Source of the DNA: Psychrobacillus sp. FSL K6-4046
GTDB taxonomy: Bacteria > Bacillota > Bacilli > Bacillales_A > Planococcaceae
DNA length: 64,000 nt
Direction: 5' to 3'
Assembly (NCBI RefSeq): GCF_038624605.1
Contig: NZ_CP152020.1
Span: 2,473,312 to 2,537,311 of the forward strand
The translations under genes were made by a program, and so were the position numbers. Shown here piece after piece: positions 44,732 through 56,115 of the stretch. The notes under the pieces are model-generated. The model was not told the DNA's origin and searched no databases. It saw nothing but the letters and a program-made list of their open reading frames with translations. Positions within the stretch are counted from its first letter, which is position 1. The number at the start of each line of letters is the position of its first letter.

Positions 44732-47700
44732 CTAAAACAACGAAAGCTGATTTGCTTCAGGAAGCCCTTCTAGGCAACCCATTGCATCTAAATAATCAAT
44801 GATTGTTTTGGATACTTTTCCTCTTTGCTGTAAATCCTCTTTAGAGAGAAATTCACCATTTTTGCGAGCATTAACAATTTGAACTGCTACATTTGTCCCT
44901 AACCCTGGTACTGCATCAAAAGGTGGTATTAATGTATTACCTTCTATAGTAAACTCATGCGCCTTGGATTTATAAAGATCAATCTTTTGCATCTTAATTC
45001 CACGCTCTGACATTTCTAGGGAAAGCTCTAGCACAGTAGCTAAACTTTTTTCTTTGTTAGATGCTTCTAACCCCTTAGCATTAATCTCATCTAACTTAGC
45101 TCTTATCGTATGAGAGCCATTTACAATAGAGATCAAATCAAAGTCTGACGCTCGTACTGTAAAATATGCCGCATAATATAGTATTGGGAAATGAACTTTA
45201 AAATATGCAATACGAACAGCCATTAAAACATAGGCAGAGGCATGCGCTTTTGGGAACATGTATTTAATCTTTTTACACGATTCAATATACCAGTTGGCTA
45301 CGCCTTTCGATTTCATCTCTGCTTCAAACTCAGGTGTTAAACCTTTCCCTTTACGCACAGACTCCATAATTTTAAAAGCAAGTGATGGCTCAAGTCCCTG
45401 ATAAATCAAATAGACCATAATGTCGTCACGACAACCGATAACATCAGAAAGCTGACAGGTGCCTGCTTGTATAAGCTCTTGAGCATTGCCTAACCAAACA
45501 TCCGTCCCATGGGACAGCCCGGAAATCTGAACAAGCTCGGAAAAAGTAGATGGCTTTGTTTCTTCAAGCATTTGTCTAACGAAACGGGTCCCAAATTCCG
45601 GGATACCAAGGGTTCCAGTTTTACAATCGATTTGTTCTGCTGTAACACCAAGTGACTCTGGCCCACTAAATATTTTCATCACTTCAGGATCATCTGTTGG
45701 AATTGTCTTAGGATCAATTCCAGATAAATCTTGGAGCATACGAATGACCGTTGGATCATCGTGACCTAATATATCCAGCTTAAGTAGATTATCGTGAATG
45801 GAATGGAAGTCAAAGTGTGTTGTTTTCCATTCAGAATCTTGAGCATCTGCTGGGAACTGGATTGGTGAAAAATCATAAATATCCATATAGTCAGGTACAA
45901 CAATAATACCGCCGGGATGTTGCCCTGTAGTTCGTTTTACTCCTGTACATCCTTGTACGAGGCGATCGATTTCAGCTCCACGTAAATTTATATTGTTATC
46001 ATTCATGTAGCCTCTGACGTACCCATAAGCAGTTTTCTCTGCAACAGTTCCTATCGTTCCCGCTCTAAAAACATATTCTTCCCCAAAAAGTTCCTTCGTA
46101 TAATTATGTGCGATTGGTTGATATTCTCCACTAAAGTTTAAGTCGATATCTGGTACCTTATCGCCTTTAAATCCTAAGAATGTTTCGAATGGAATATCTT
46201 GTCCTTCTTTTACATAAGGTGTATCACATTTTTCACAGTTGGCATTTGGTAAATCGAATCCAGAGCCGACTGAGCCGTCTTGGAAGAACACCGAATGCTT
46301 ACAGTTTGGGCAGACATAATGAGGAGGCATAGGATTGACCTCTGTTATATCCATTAATGTTGCTACAAGGGACGAGCCTACAGAACCACGAGAACCAACT
46401 AAGTAACCATCATCTAAAGATTTCTTTACTAGCTTATGAGAGATCAGATAGATAACGGCAAAGCCATGTCCGATAATTGAGGTAAGTTCTTTTTCTATAC
46501 GAGCTTCCACAATCTCAGGTATATTCTCTCCATAAATTTCTCTTGCTTTGGTATAGGTCAGTTCTCTAACCTCTTCATCCGCACCTTCAATTTTTGGAGT
46601 ATATAAATCGTCTTTAATCGGTTTTATGTCTTCGATTGAGTCCGCAATTTTATTAGGGTTTGTTATAACTATCTCTTTTGCTAGCTCTTCCCCTAAGAAG
46701 GAGAAGGCATCAAGCATTTCATTTGTCGTTCTAAAATGTACTTTAGGAAGCTCATGCCTATTAAGCGGGTTTGCCCCCCCTTGTGAATTGACAAGGATTT
46801 TTCGGAACATTGCATCATTCTCATGTAAATAATGTACGTTACCTGTCGCTACTACTGGTTTTCCCAGCTTTTTCCCTACTTTAATTAATTTACGAATAAT
46901 ATCTTCTAGATTCCACTCATCTCTTACTAGTTCCATTTCTATTAAATGAGCATAAACTTCTTTCGGATGAACCTCCAGATAATCATAGAAACTCGCAATC
47001 TCCTCAACCTTTTCTAACGGCTTTTGCATGAGTCCCTCAAATACCTCACCTCTATCGCAGCCAGAGCCAATGATCAATCCAGCTCTATGCTTTTGTAGTA
47101 CTGAACGCTTAATACGTGGAACTCGATAGAAAGTTGTTGTATGTGACAAGGACACTAGCTTAAATAGATTTTTAAGCCCCTCATCATTAACAGCTAAAAT
47201 TGTGCAGTGAGATGGTCTAGCTCTTTTGTATGAATCACCTTGGCCGATGTGCTTGTTAAAGTCATCATGATAATGAATATTCTTTTCTTCAGCTTCTTTT
47301 AGTAGGTGAAGAAGTAAATAGCCAGTTGCTTCACAGTCAAAAATTGCTCGGTGGGCCTGTGTTAATTCAATATTAAACTTTTTGGCTAGAGTACCTAGTT
47401 TATGTGTTTTCATCTCTGGATGTAAAAACCTAGCCAGCTCTAACGTATCAATTACTGGATGATCAAAGTGATCAATGCCACACTTTCTATACCCCTCGTA
47501 TAAAAAGCCCATATCAAACGATGCGTTATGGGCAACAATTATGCCGTCTCCAATAAACTCATGAAAATCCCGTATAACGTCTTCTATTTCTGGTGCATTG
47601 CGAACCATATCATCTGTGATACCTGTAAGCTCAATTGTTGTAGCTGATAAAGCATGATGTGGATTCGCAAATCTTTCAAACTTATCTATAATATTGCCAT

Positions 47701-49042
47701 TTTGCATTTTAACTGCAGCAAGCTCAATGATTTTGTCATATGTGGCGGATAAACCGGTTGTTTCTACGTCAAAAACTATATAAATTGCATCCTCAAGTGG
47801 GATATGCTGCTCGTCATAAGCTATTGGAACACCGTCATGAATTAGATTAGCTTCTAGTCCATATAAAATTTTAATGCCATTCTTTTTACCAGCAGCATAC
47901 GCTTCCGGAAATGATTGCACATTCGCATGGTCCGTTATGGCTACTGCCTGGTGGCCCCACTTTGCTGCTTGAGAAACTAACGCCGATACAGAAGAAACCG
48001 CATCCATTTGACTCATCGGAGTGTGCATATGTAACTCGACTCTTTTTTCTTTTGCAGTATCATATCTTAGTACAGGGTTAATCTCACACATATCTTGAGC
48101 CATAATGATTAAATCACGCACAAATGTATCGTTTTGAACTGAACCTCTTACCTTTATCCACATTCCTTTTTTAAGGCGCTCCATCATTCCAGCGTCTTCT
48201 TTGTCGCGAGAGAACATTTTTACAAGAATAGAATCTGTGTAGTCAGTGACCTTAGCCGTCAATAGAGATCTACCACTTCTCAGCTCTTTCACCTCGACAT
48301 CAAACACAAAGCCTTCAATCGTTACACGACGCTCTTCATCTTGTATAGAACGTATCTCCACACTTGCCTCTTCTTTTTTCAGTGGAGTACCTAGCTGGAA
48401 TGGACCATCTTCGCTGGCTTCACCACTATCCTGACGAGAGTCTCTCTTTTGCATATCTTCTAAAGCCTTTTTCCCAAGTTGCTCTTCTTCCATTCTTCGT
48501 TGTTCTAAAAAAGCTACCTGTGCTTCAGCTAAAGCCTCTGTATCCTCGACTAACTTAAAATCTATCGCAAGTTTAGGAAAACCAAAGCTCTCATATACAC
48601 TTGCAATTTGATCAATATATTTCTTTTTAAAAGTACGTTGTTGTAATTCTTGTCCGCATGTCAGCTGAATCATCTGACCATTCCACTCGGGCTCTTGACC
48701 AAGTAGACAATCTTTTAAAGGAGGAGCCATGTCGCTCAATTCTTTAAGTACACTTGTCCAATAAGCTTTTATGAGCGATTCTGTTACTTCTGGATGCTCA
48801 CAATTGATTTCTAAATATATTGTAGCAATCCCTTGAAATTTTTCTTCTAGTCTTGATTGGAATTGGTTATAGACATCGATAGGAAGAACGGCAGCTATAT
48901 TGATTTGAAAATGCCATTGTCTTTGTTTTTTATGAACTGTAAATCTTGTAATAGAAGCATTTTCGAAATGCTTAACAACAGTGTCTTCGGTCAACTCTAG
49001 CTGTTGCAACAATAGATGCATTCTCATTTTGCCATCTTGCAT
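44732..49042 (-). CDS. polC: DNA polymerase III, PolC-type alpha subunit
   Basis: Replicative polymerase of low-GC Gram-positives with built-in proofreading. 1436 residues, essentially the length of the B. subtilis enzyme (1437). An OB domain (about 235-330) leads into the PHP domain ([15 protein letters not shown]). The DEDD exonuclease ([34 protein letters not shown]) is inserted in it. The zinc finger [10 protein letters not shown] with CEKCDTPY and the polymerase core ([12 protein letters not shown]) follow. The C-terminus ends in a clamp-binding QLSLF. AAGGGGGG precedes the ATG. Confidence 0.98.
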   Translation of the reverse strand: MQDGKMRMHLLLQQLELTEDTVVKHFENASITRFTVHKKQRQWHFQINIAAVLPIDVYNQFQSRLEEKFQGIATIYLEINCEHPEVTESLIKAYWTSVLKELSDMAPPLKDCLLGQEPEWNGQMIQLTCGQELQQRTFKKKYIDQIASVYESFGFPKLAIDFKLVEDTEALAEAQVAFLEQRRMEEEQLGKKALEDMQKRDSRQDSGEASEDGPFQLGTPLKKEEASVEIRSIQDEERRVTIEGFVFDVEVKELRSGRSLLTAKVTDYTDSILVKMFSRDKEDAGMMERLKKGMWIKVRGSVQNDTFVRDLIIMAQDMCEINPVLRYDTAKEKRVELHMHTPMSQMDAVSSVSALVSQAAKWGHQAVAITDHANVQSFPEAYAAGKKNGIKILYGLEANLIHDGVPIAYDEQHIPLEDAIYIVFDVETTGLSATYDKIIELAAVKMQNGNIIDKFERFANPHHALSATTIELTGITDDMVRNAPEIEDVIRDFHEFIGDGIIVAHNASFDMGFLYEGYRKCGIDHFDHPVIDTLELARFLHPEMKTHKLGTLAKKFNIELTQAHRAIFDCEATGYLLLHLLKEAEEKNIHYHDDFNKHIGQGDSYKRARPSHCTILAVNDEGLKNLFKLVSLSHTTTFYRVPRIKRSVLQKHRAGLIIGSGCDRGEVFEGLMQKPLEKVEEIASFYDYLEVHPKEVYAHLIEMELVRDEWNLEDIIRKLIKVGKKLGKPVVATGNVHYLHENDAMFRKILVNSQGGANPLNRHELPKVHFRTTNEMLDAFSFLGEELAKEIVITNPNKIADSIEDIKPIKDDLYTPKIEGADEEVRELTYTKAREIYGENIPEIVEARIEKELTSIIGHGFAVIYLISHKLVKKSLDDGYLVGSRGSVGSSLVATLMDITEVNPMPPHYVCPNCKHSVFFQDGSVGSGFDLPNANCEKCDTPYVKEGQDIPFETFLGFKGDKVPDIDLNFSGEYQPIAHNYTKELFGEEYVFRAGTIGTVAEKTAYGYVRGYMNDNNINLRGAEIDRLVQGCTGVKRTTGQHPGGIIVVPDYMDIYDFSPIQFPADAQDSEWKTTHFDFHSIHDNLLKLDILGHDDPTVIRMLQDLSGIDPKTIPTDDPEVMKIFSGPESLGVTAEQIDCKTGTLGIPEFGTRFVRQMLEETKPSTFSELVQISGLSHGTDVWLGNAQELIQAGTCQLSDVIGCRDDIMVYLIYQGLEPSLAFKIMESVRKGKGLTPEFEAEMKSKGVANWYIESCKKIKYMFPKAHASAYVLMAVRIAYFKVHFPILYYAAYFTVRASDFDLISIVNGSHTIRAKLDEINAKGLEASNKEKSLATVLELSLEMSERGIKMQKIDLYKSKAHEFTIEGNTLIPPFDAVPGLGTNVAVQIVNARKNGEFLSKEDLQQRGKVSKTIIDYLDAMGCLEGLPEANQLSLF

Positions 49043-49075
49043 ATTACCTATCCCCCCTTATTTTAAAAGTTATTC

Positions 49076-49104
49076 TATATATTTATTTTATTTGTTACGT
49101 TGAA
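49076..49104 (-). promoter_or_regulatory. Candidate polC promoter
   Basis: TTCAAC (49104-49099) and TATATA (49081-49076) on the minus strand with a 17-bp spacer, about 35 bp upstream of polC. Confidence 0.4.
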
Positions 49105-49137
49105 TGAGATTAATCTATAAGACATCCTATACATTAA

Positions 49138-49192
49138 CGATTGGTATGGTACCCCAACGAAAAAGCATTTCGGGAGAGCGGAAATCAATTCT
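49138..49192. repeat. Degraded remnant of the second repeat family
   Basis: GATTGGTATGG at the left and GAGAGCGGAAATCAATTCT at the right match the two ends of copies D and E (GATTGGAGCG, AGCGGAATCAACTCT), with the middle lost. It sits in the 530-bp polC-rasP gap. Confidence 0.45.
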
Positions 49193-49296
49193 ATTTCCTT
49201 TGAATTGCATTTAGATTTCATTAATTATTCTTTTTCTTAATTGGGTTACTTTTATAAAAAGTACCTTACTACTTAAACCAGATTACTTTCTCCGTG

Positions 49297-49434
49297 TTGA
49301 TTGTAGCGGTAGGCAGCGACTCCGGCGGGATGAGTGAGACAGATAAGACATCACACCCACGCGCGTAAGCAATGGCTGATGGCTTATCGCTCACCCCGCG
49401 GAAAGCGTACGCCAAAAGCGGAATCAACTCTACT
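49297..49434. repeat. Dispersed repeat of a second palindromic family, copy E
   Basis: 138 bp bounded by TTGATT and AATCAA as inverted ends. Inside are GCGACTCCGGCGGGATGAGT, TGGCTTATCGCTCACCCCGC and GGAAAGCGTACGCC. The same blocks occur in the reverse complement of copy D. Elements of this layout are common between genes of Bacillaceae. It lies where B. subtilis has proS. Confidence 0.82.
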
Positions 49435-49479
49435 TTAAGCATATTAAACATTATTATAGATAAAACTGAACGATTAACA

Positions 49480-49515
49480 GAAAAAGAAAGGAAGTTCAGC
49501 TACTCGAACTCCCCC
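49480..49515 (-). terminator. rasP terminator
   Basis: On the minus strand GGGGAGTTC pairs with GAACTTCC (one bulge) around a loop of about 8 bases, then TTTCTTTTTC. It begins about 60 bp after the rasP stop. Confidence 0.6.
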
Positions 49516-49574
49516 TCTTACATATTCTATCAAATCTATAAACAAAAAGATTACCCAGTATTCACCAAGTTACT

Positions 49575-50834
49575 CTATAGGAAGAATCTTTGTATATCAT
49601 TCCAGGTAACTACTACCATCAATACCATTAGAAGCATGATTCCGACAAAATGAACCATTCCTTCCTTCTGTTTATCAATTGGTTTTCCTCTTACCGCTTC
49701 AAATAGGAAGAACAATAATCTACCGCCATCCAATGCTGGTAATGGCAACAAGTTCATAATCCCTAAATTTATACTTAACACAGCTGCCCAATGCATTAAA
49801 TTAAATACACCTGATTGTGCTACCGTATCTGTCGCTTGATATATACCGACTGGCCCAGACAAGTCATCTATACTAAATGAACCAGTTATTAATGTCCCTA
49901 AGATAGTAAATATTCGTTTCGTCCATTCATAGGTTTGTTCAGCTCCAAAGGCTATTGCTCCAATTGGATTTTTCTCTAAAGGACTCGAATACATGACGCC
50001 AATTTGTGTGACTTTCCCTTCTTTGGTAGACACTTCTTTTGGAGTTATCATCAATTCTTCGGTCATACCATCTCGTTCTACGACGAAAGTCATCGGCTCG
50101 TTTGCACTTTCTCTCACAGCATTTGATAGCTGCTCCCACTCTGTAATTTGCACTCCGTCAATTTCTTTAACTAAATCCCCATTTTTCATGCCTGCCATTT
50201 CAGCTGGGCTATCATCCACTACTGACGTAATAATAGGCTCATTAGTTGGAATACCTTGTATCAGACCTAGAGCTAAAAATATAAAGAAAGCTAATATAAA
50301 GTTAAACAAAGGTCCTGCGAAAATCGTCAAGGCACGTTGTCCAACTGTTTTCGAACCAAATTGTCGATCGTAAGGGGCTATAAATGTTTCTGTATTATTC
50401 TCTATGATAACAGCGTCTCTTGCCACTTGATAACGAACTAAACGCTCTTCCTCATCATAGCCTTCAATATACATGTCCTTCATCAAATCTGATCTTTCTA
50501 CTTCTAAAAAGAGCATATCAGGAAACTGTTTATTTTGGTTAAGTACGATTTGATCGATTTTGTTATCCTTGTTTACGCGAATACCTAGACGATAACCAGG
50601 CTGCAATTCAACAGAATCTAAATCTTCTCCAGCCATCCGTACGTAACCACCCATTGGTAATAAACGGATTGTGTATAGAGTTTCGCCTTTAGTCATACCA
50701 AATATTTTAGGCCCAAAGCCAATAGCAAACTCTCGAACCATTATTCCAGCTCTTTTGGCAAAAATAAAATGCCCTAGCTCATGAAAAAAAACAATACTTC
50801 CAAATATGATTATAAACGCAATGGCTGTTTCCAT
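49575..50834 (-). CDS. rasP: Site-2 intramembrane zinc protease RasP/RseP
   Basis: Cleaves membrane-spanning anti-sigma factors and signal peptide remnants in the membrane. Active-site HELGH at 18-22 in the first helix, the third metal ligand region LDG at 368-370, and a PDZ domain at about 195-275 (GMKNGDLVKEIDGVQI). Four membrane helices are visible. The 419 residues match the family. It is the last gene of the uppS-cdsA-dxr-rasP run; proS, which follows in B. subtilis, is absent. Confidence 0.95.
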   Translation of the reverse strand: METAIAFIIIFGSIVFFHELGHFIFAKRAGIMVREFAIGFGPKIFGMTKGETLYTIRLLPMGGYVRMAGEDLDSVELQPGYRLGIRVNKDNKIDQIVLNQNKQFPDMLFLEVERSDLMKDMYIEGYDEEERLVRYQVARDAVIIENNTETFIAPYDRQFGSKTVGQRALTIFAGPLFNFILAFFIFLALGLIQGIPTNEPIITSVVDDSPAEMAGMKNGDLVKEIDGVQITEWEQLSNAVRESANEPMTFVVERDGMTEELMITPKEVSTKEGKVTQIGVMYSSPLEKNPIGAIAFGAEQTYEWTKRIFTILGTLITGSFSIDDLSGPVGIYQATDTVAQSGVFNLMHWAAVLSINLGIMNLLPLPALDGGRLLFFLFEAVRGKPIDKQKEGMVHFVGIMLLMVLMVVVTWNDIQRFFL

Positions 50835-50875
50835 TATACCCCACCTTTTTCTCCTGCTTATCTTTCCTCAATACA

Positions 50876-52024
50876 TTATTTTACCATGTTTTGAACAGTT
50901 TTTCTCGTTTGGCTATCAACAAATAATATAGTATCTAAATCTGGTGAAGAAATATTAGAGTGCTCGTCCATTGCCCGTTCGATTAATTCGTCAATTTCTA
51001 GGAATTTAATCTTTTCTTGTAAAAATAGACTTACTGCAGCTTCGTTAGCAGCATTTAAGACAGTCGTCATTGTACCTCCAGCTCGGCCTGCGTCTATCGC
51101 AAGCTTTAAGGCGTGGTATCTCTTATAATCCATCTCTTGAAAATGAAGTTTTCCAATTTCCGCTAAATTTAATCGTTGAGCACTTGAACGCTCCAATCGA
51201 TCTGGATAGGACAAGGCATATTGTATTGGTACTCGCATGTCTGGTGTTCCTAATTGAGCAATCACACTGGTATCTTTGAATTCAATCATGGAGTGTATGA
51301 TGCTTTCTCTATGCAATAAAACTTCAATGTCATCATAAGAGATATCAAAAAGAACGTGCGCTTCAATTACTTCCAGGCCTTTGTTCATCATCGTTGCTGA
51401 GTCAATTGTGATCTTAGAACCCATAGACCAGTTTGGATGGTTCAATGCTTCTTTTACAGTGACGTTTTTTAAATCTTCGCGTGTACGGTCTCTAAAGCTA
51501 CCACCAGATGCAGTAATGATTAGTTTAGATACTTCGGATTTTTTCTCTCCATTCATTGCTTGAAAAAGTGCTGAATGCTCGCTATCCACTGGTAATATCG
51601 GCACATTATGTTCTTTAGCGGCCTGCATTACTAAATGACCAGCAGTAACTAATGTTTCTTTATTGGCGATAGCTATAGTAATACCTTTTTTAATAGCTTC
51701 TAAAGTAGGTCTTAAACCTACGCTTCCTAGAACAGCATTCACAAGAACATCTGCTTTTGTATGAGCAGCCACTTGCACTAAACCTTCATCACCAAAAACA
51801 ACTTCTACTTTGGGAAACTCATGTTGAAGTAAAATAGCATCCTCCTCTTTTTGGACAGACACAACCTCTACGTGGAACTCTTTTAGAATCTTTTTTGTTT
51901 CTTCTATATTTTTACCAACAGAAAATGCAACTAATTGAAATCTATTCGGATGCTCCTTTATTATATCTAATGTTTGTATCCCGATAGAACCTGTTGCACC
52001 TAATAAACTTATTCTTTTACTCAT
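50876..52024 (-). CDS. dxr: 1-deoxy-D-xylulose-5-phosphate reductoisomerase
   Basis: Second enzyme of the MEP isoprenoid pathway, converting DXP to MEP with NADPH. Visible: [14 protein letters not shown] (9-22), the metal-binding [11 protein letters not shown], and [22 protein letters not shown]. The 382 residues are full length. It lies between cdsA and rasP, so isoprenoid precursor supply is linked with uppS in the same operon. Confidence 0.96.
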   Translation of the reverse strand: MSKRISLLGATGSIGIQTLDIIKEHPNRFQLVAFSVGKNIEETKKILKEFHVEVVSVQKEEDAILLQHEFPKVEVVFGDEGLVQVAAHTKADVLVNAVLGSVGLRPTLEAIKKGITIAIANKETLVTAGHLVMQAAKEHNVPILPVDSEHSALFQAMNGEKKSEVSKLIITASGGSFRDRTREDLKNVTVKEALNHPNWSMGSKITIDSATMMNKGLEVIEAHVLFDISYDDIEVLLHRESIIHSMIEFKDTSVIAQLGTPDMRVPIQYALSYPDRLERSSAQRLNLAEIGKLHFQEMDYKRYHALKLAIDAGRAGGTMTTVLNAANEAAVSLFLQEKIKFLEIDELIERAMDEHSNISSPDLDTILFVDSQTRKTVQNMVK

Positions 52025-52042
52025 GAAATAATGTCGTCTCCC

Positions 52043-52840
52043 TTATATAAAATGTAAAAAATGCAATAATGGCAAGACAAAAAGAAGACTGTCGAAACGG
52101 TCTAATATACCACCATGCCCAGGAAGAAGATTACCTGAATCTTTTACATTAAAATGTCTTTTAATACCTGACTCTACTAAATCTCCAAGTTGCCCGAATA
52201 TAGAGGCTACGATTGTAATCCCTATCAATATTATGTAAGAAGATGTAAGCGGACTAACCCATTGGATAATTAGTGCTGTTACTATTGCCCAAACTATACC
52301 CCCAACAAAACCTTCAACCGTCTTATTTGGAGATATTTCTGGCCAAAGCTTACGTTTACCTAACTTTCTCCCTGTAAAATAAGCTCCAGAATCCGTGGTC
52401 CAAACGATTAATAAGGCAAAAATGACATACGCCAAACCACCTTCTATTGCTCGCGTTTCAATAAAGTAATAAAATCCAATCCCAACATATAACGTACTTA
52501 ATAGCACAAACGATGCATTTTCGAATGTAAATTTATTTTTCGTTAATACCGTAAATATTAGTAAAATAAATACCGCTACGAATATCCATTCCAGCTTCGT
52601 GTGACCCGTAAGATTAACTATTTTCTCTGTATATACGGAAGGGAATAATAGTAAGAATAAAAGAAGAATTGATATAATACCTGGAAAACTGATTAAGCTT
52701 ATACCCTTCATTTTTAATATTTCATATAATCCTATTGCAGCAATCGCATAAATTAGAACAGTAAATATAGGTCCTCCTAGAAGAACAATAGGAAGAAAGA
52801 GCGCTAAAGCCACCGCACCCGTGATGATTCTTGTTTTCAA
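52043..52840 (-). CDS. cdsA: Phosphatidate cytidylyltransferase
   Basis: Integral membrane enzyme making CDP-diacylglycerol, the substrate of PgsA elsewhere in this window. About 7-8 hydrophobic helices. The family C-terminal signature is seen as GDLVESGIKRHFNVKDSGNL followed by PGHGGILDRFDSL. 265 residues. The start overlaps uppS by 4 bp. Confidence 0.95.
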   Translation of the reverse strand: MKTRIITGAVALALFLPIVLLGGPIFTVLIYAIAAIGLYEILKMKGISLISFPGIISILLLFLLLFPSVYTEKIVNLTGHTKLEWIFVAVFILLIFTVLTKNKFTFENASFVLLSTLYVGIGFYYFIETRAIEGGLAYVIFALLIVWTTDSGAYFTGRKLGKRKLWPEISPNKTVEGFVGGIVWAIVTALIIQWVSPLTSSYIILIGITIVASIFGQLGDLVESGIKRHFNVKDSGNLLPGHGGILDRFDSLLFVLPLLHFLHFI

Positions 52841-53631
52841 TTTGTTTCTTCCTCCTTAATTCCACCATATCTTCTATTACGTTTTTGAAAAGTTTCAATC
52901 GCATCTAGTAAACAGCCTTCATCAAAGTCAGGCCATAATGTGTCTGTAAACCAAAATTCAGTATAAGCAAGCTGCCAAAGCATAAAGTTACTTAATCTAA
53001 CCTCTCCACTTGTTCTAATGAGTAAGTCCGGTTCGGTCAGGTCCTTTGTCATTAAATAATCATTGAACTTACTGTCTGATATATCTTCTACTGCCATGCT
53101 TCCTTTTTGTACATCAGTAGCTATTTTTTTTATAGCTTGAACAATTTCATCTCTACTTCCGTAATTTAAAGCAAAATTTAATATTAACCCATTATTATCA
53201 GCCGTTTTATCCATTGCTTTTGTTACAGCATTTTTAGTATGCTCTGGCAAAAGATCAATATTACCCATCATTCGTACTTGAACATTTTGTTCAATCAATT
53301 CAGGTAAGTACGTGTTGAGAAATTCCTCTGGCAAACGCATTAAAAATTCAACTTCGACTTTTGGTCTTTTCCAGTTTTCTGTTGAAAATGCATATAAAGT
53401 AAGCGTTTTTACTCCAATTTCGTTTGCAAACCTCGTTATTTTCTTAACCGTTTGCATTCCTTCATGATGACCTGCGATTCTCGGTAGGGCTCTCTTTTTT
53501 GCCCACCTACCGTTTCCATCCATAATGATGGCTATATGGTCTGGCAATTGTTCTTTCTGGGCATTTCCCACCCGATCATTTAAATTATTACTTATCGCTT
53601 GATCATTTTTACGAATAAGTTTTTTTAGCAT
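52837..53631 (-). CDS. uppS: Undecaprenyl diphosphate synthase
   Basis: Cis-prenyltransferase making the C55 lipid carrier for cell-wall precursors. Catalytic Asp38 in IIMDGNGRWAKKR, then HHEGM, TLYAFSTENWKR, and the C-terminal DLLIRTSGEVRLSNFMLWQL. The 264 residues are full length. It starts the uppS-cdsA-dxr-rasP run after the frr terminator. Confidence 0.96.
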   Translation of the reverse strand: MLKKLIRKNDQAISNNLNDRVGNAQKEQLPDHIAIIMDGNGRWAKKRALPRIAGHHEGMQTVKKITRFANEIGVKTLTLYAFSTENWKRPKVEVEFLMRLPEEFLNTYLPELIEQNVQVRMMGNIDLLPEHTKNAVTKAMDKTADNNGLILNFALNYGSRDEIVQAIKKIATDVQKGSMAVEDISDSKFNDYLMTKDLTEPDLLIRTSGEVRLSNFMLWQLAYTEFWFTDTLWPDFDEGCLLDAIETFQKRNRRYGGIKEEETN

Positions 53632-53694
53632 GCATTAACCTCCACTTTAAACCTTCTCGAAGCATATATCTTATCATAACAAATAAAGACGAAT

Positions 53695-53725
53695 ATAAAA
53701 AGGCGTCCTACTAAAAGGACGCCTT
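53695..53725 (-). terminator. frr terminator
   Basis: AAGGCGTCCT / AGGACGCCTT (53700-53709 and 53716-53725) with a 6-base loop; on the minus strand followed by TTTATATTC. It lies about 40 bp after frr. Confidence 0.85.
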
Positions 53726-53765
53726 CCTCGAATAAAAGTTCAACTGTAAGACTGGCTAGAAGGGC

Positions 53766-54323
53766 TTAAACTTCTAGAATTTCTTTTTCTTTGTCTTTCG
53801 TGATTGCATCAATTTTTTCAATATTTGCATCTGTGATTTTTTGAATTTCTTCGGTATAGCTTCTTAAATCATCTTCTGTGATTTCTCCAGCTTTCTCCAA
53901 CTTTTTCAAGTCGTCATTTCCATCACGACGTACGTTACGAATATTTACTTTAGCTTCTTCTGCTTCTTTTTTCACTTGTTTCACTAAGTCTTTACGACGT
54001 TCCTCTGTAAGTGCAGGAATCGCGATACGAATTAGGTTACCATCATTTGTTGGCGTAATCCCTAAATCTGACTTCATAATCGCTTTTTCGATATCTCCTA
54101 AAACGGATTTATCATATGGCTGAATCGTTAGTAAACGAGCTTCAGGTGTTGAAATACCAGCCATTTGGTTAATTGGAGTTGGAGCACCGTAATAATCTAC
54201 AGTTATTTTGTCTAATAATGCAGCACTTGCACGACCAGCACGGATAGAAGCCAATTCTCTTGTATACACTTGAATAGTTTTAGCCATTTTATCTTTTGTT
54301 TGCTCTATTACTTGTTTCGGCAT
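53766..54323 (-). CDS. frr: Ribosome recycling factor
   Basis: Releases ribosomes from mRNA after termination, together with EF-G. The 185 residues form the classic coiled-coil plus beta domain ([53 protein letters not shown]). Its ATG overlaps the pyrH stop by one base (TAATG). Confidence 0.97.
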   Translation of the reverse strand: MPKQVIEQTKDKMAKTIQVYTRELASIRAGRASAALLDKITVDYYGAPTPINQMAGISTPEARLLTIQPYDKSVLGDIEKAIMKSDLGITPTNDGNLIRIAIPALTEERRKDLVKQVKKEAEEAKVNIRNVRRDGNDDLKKLEKAGEITEDDLRSYTEEIQKITDANIEKIDAITKDKEKEILEV

Positions 54324-55045
54324 TATGAATTCCTCCTAACGACTGTTCCGATAGATTCACCTAGGACAGCCTTTTTAATATTTCCGTTCTCCATAATTGA
54401 GAATACAATAAGTGCAATATCATTGTCCATACATAGCGTGGACGCTGTTGAGTCCATTACTTGTAGACCTTGTTGAATTACTTCCAAGAAAGACAATTCA
54501 TCATATTTCACTGCTGTTTTATCCGTCTTAGGATCAGCAGAATACACACCATCTACATTATTTTTAGCCATTAAGATTACATCTGCTTCAATTTCTGCCG
54601 CTCTTAAGGCTGCTGTAGTATCAGTCGAGAAGTATGGATTTCCTGTTCCCGCTGCAAAGATTACTACACGTTTTTTCTCCAAATGACGAATAGCTCTTCT
54701 TCTTATGTACGGCTCTGCCACTTGACGCATTTCAATGGAAGACTGTACACGAGTTTCAACTCCACATTGCTCTAGAGAATCTTGCAGTGCCAATGAATTC
54801 ATAACCGTAGCTAACATGCCCATATAGTCAGCATTCGCACGGTCCATGCCCATCTCACTTCCAATTTTACCTCTCCAGATATTGCCTCCGCCAACTACAA
54901 CAGCAACCTCTACCCCAAGATCCACTACCTCTTTCACTTGTTCAGCTACTGATTTGATAATTTCAGGTGACAATCCGAATCCTTTTTCTCCAGCTAATGC
55001 TTCGCCACTTAGTTTTAAAACGATTCTTTTATATGGTGTGCTCAT
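54323..55045 (-). CDS. pyrH: UMP kinase
   Basis: Amino-acid-kinase-fold enzyme phosphorylating UMP to UDP. Visible: [47 protein letters not shown] and [17 protein letters not shown]. 240 residues. ATG 55045 has GGAGG 6 bases upstream; an in-frame start at 55084 would reach into the tsf-pyrH terminator. Confidence 0.96.
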   Translation of the reverse strand: MSTPYKRIVLKLSGEALAGEKGFGLSPEIIKSVAEQVKEVVDLGVEVAVVVGGGNIWRGKIGSEMGMDRANADYMGMLATVMNSLALQDSLEQCGVETRVQSSIEMRQVAEPYIRRRAIRHLEKKRVVIFAAGTGNPYFSTDTTAALRAAEIEADVILMAKNNVDGVYSADPKTDKTAVKYDELSFLEVIQQGLQVMDSTASTLCMDNDIALIVFSIMENGNIKKAVLGESIGTVVRRNS

Positions 55046-55069
55046 AGATATCCTCCATCTCTTTTCTTG

Positions 55070-55100
55070 AAAAATAGGGAACACAAATTACGTGCTCCCT
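55070..55100 (-). terminator. Second terminator between tsf and pyrH
   Basis: On the minus strand GGGAGCAC pairs with GTGTTCCC (one G-U pair, 7-base loop), followed by TATTTTTC. It lies directly upstream of the pyrH ribosome-binding site. Confidence 0.7.
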
Positions 55101-55108
55101 AGAGTTTT

Positions 55109-55138
55109 TCTATAAAATAAGAACTTAAAGTTCTTATT
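55109..55138 (-). terminator. First terminator after tsf
   Basis: AATAAGAAC / GTTCTTATT (55116-55124 and 55130-55138) with a 5-base loop, then TTATAG on the minus strand, immediately after the tsf stop. It forms a tandem pair with the next hairpin. Confidence 0.7.
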
Positions 55139-55139
55139 A

Positions 55140-56027
55140 TTAGTTATTTCCTTTAACTTGGCTCATTACTTCTTCAGCAAAGTTGTCTTCACGTTTTTCG
55201 ATTCCTTCACCAACAGCATAGCGAGTGAATGAAACTAGTTTACCACCAGTTGATTCAACAAAAGCACGTACTTTTTGGTCTGGATTTTTAACGAAAGATT
55301 GGTCTAATAAACACACTTCTTCAAAGTATTTACCAAGGCGACCTTCTACCATTTTTGCAACGATATTTTCAGGTTTACCTTCGTTTAATGCTTGTTCAGT
55401 TAAGATTTTACGCTCATGCTCTACTTCTTCAGCAGATACTTCATCACGAGAGATATATGATGGGCTTAAAGCTGCGATGTGCATAGCAACATCTTTAGCT
55501 GCTTGATCATCAGTAGATCCTTCAAGAACAGTTAGAACACCAATGCGTCCACCCATGTGTAGGTACGGTCCAAAAGCGTCTGCATCTGTTTTTGTTTCAA
55601 TAACAAAACGACGTAGAGTAATTTTTTCTCCGATTTTTGCTACTGCATTAGAAATAGCATTTTCAACTGTAACGCCTTCTTGAATGTTAGAAGCTAATGC
55701 TTCTTCCACTGAAGCAGGTTCAGTAGCTAATAAGTGAGAAGCTACGTCTTTAACTAATGTTTGGAATCCTTCATTTTTAGCAACGAAATCCGTTTCTGCA
55801 TTCATTTCTAATAATACAGCTTTGTTTCCATCAATATGGATGTAAGTTGTACCTTCAGCTGCGATACGATCAGCTTTTTTAGCTGCAGAAGAAAGACCTT
55901 TTTCACGTAAGAAGTCAATTGCTGCTTCTAGGTTTCCGTCTGTTTCAACTAAAGCTTTTTTACAATCCATCATACCTGCGCCAGTTTTTTCACGCAATTC
56001 TTTTACCATTTGTGCTGTAACTGCCAT
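55140..56027 (-). CDS. tsf: Elongation factor Ts
   Basis: Nucleotide exchange factor for EF-Tu. The N-terminal UBA-like domain ([19 protein letters not shown]) is followed by the [10 protein letters not shown] motif and two core subdomains. 295 residues. AGGAGG precedes the ATG. It follows rpsB as in most bacteria, but a terminator hairpin lies between them. Confidence 0.97.
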   Translation of the reverse strand: MAVTAQMVKELREKTGAGMMDCKKALVETDGNLEAAIDFLREKGLSSAAKKADRIAAEGTTYIHIDGNKAVLLEMNAETDFVAKNEGFQTLVKDVASHLLATEPASVEEALASNIQEGVTVENAISNAVAKIGEKITLRRFVIETKTDADAFGPYLHMGGRIGVLTVLEGSTDDQAAKDVAMHIAALSPSYISRDEVSAEEVEHERKILTEQALNEGKPENIVAKMVEGRLGKYFEEVCLLDQSFVKNPDQKVRAFVESTGGKLVSFTRYAVGEGIEKREDNFAEEVMSQVKGNN

Positions 56028-56062
56028 TATAAATTCCTCCTAGTACGAATCATGTCGTTTCT

Positions 56063-56100
56063 CAAAAAAAGGTGATAAGTGGTTTGGCCGCTTATCACCT
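56063..56100 (-). terminator. rpsB terminator / attenuator
   Basis: AGGTGATAAGTGG pairs with an almost complementary GGCCGCTTATCACCT (56070-56100) and is followed by TTTTTT on the minus strand. It would reduce tsf expression relative to rpsB. Confidence 0.82.
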
Positions 56101-56115
56101 GTACTTACATGTGTC

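Noticed and set aside
49269-49451. Minus-strand open frame across repeat E
   Set aside because: Lies almost wholly in the dispersed repeat; no ribosome-binding site and no known family.
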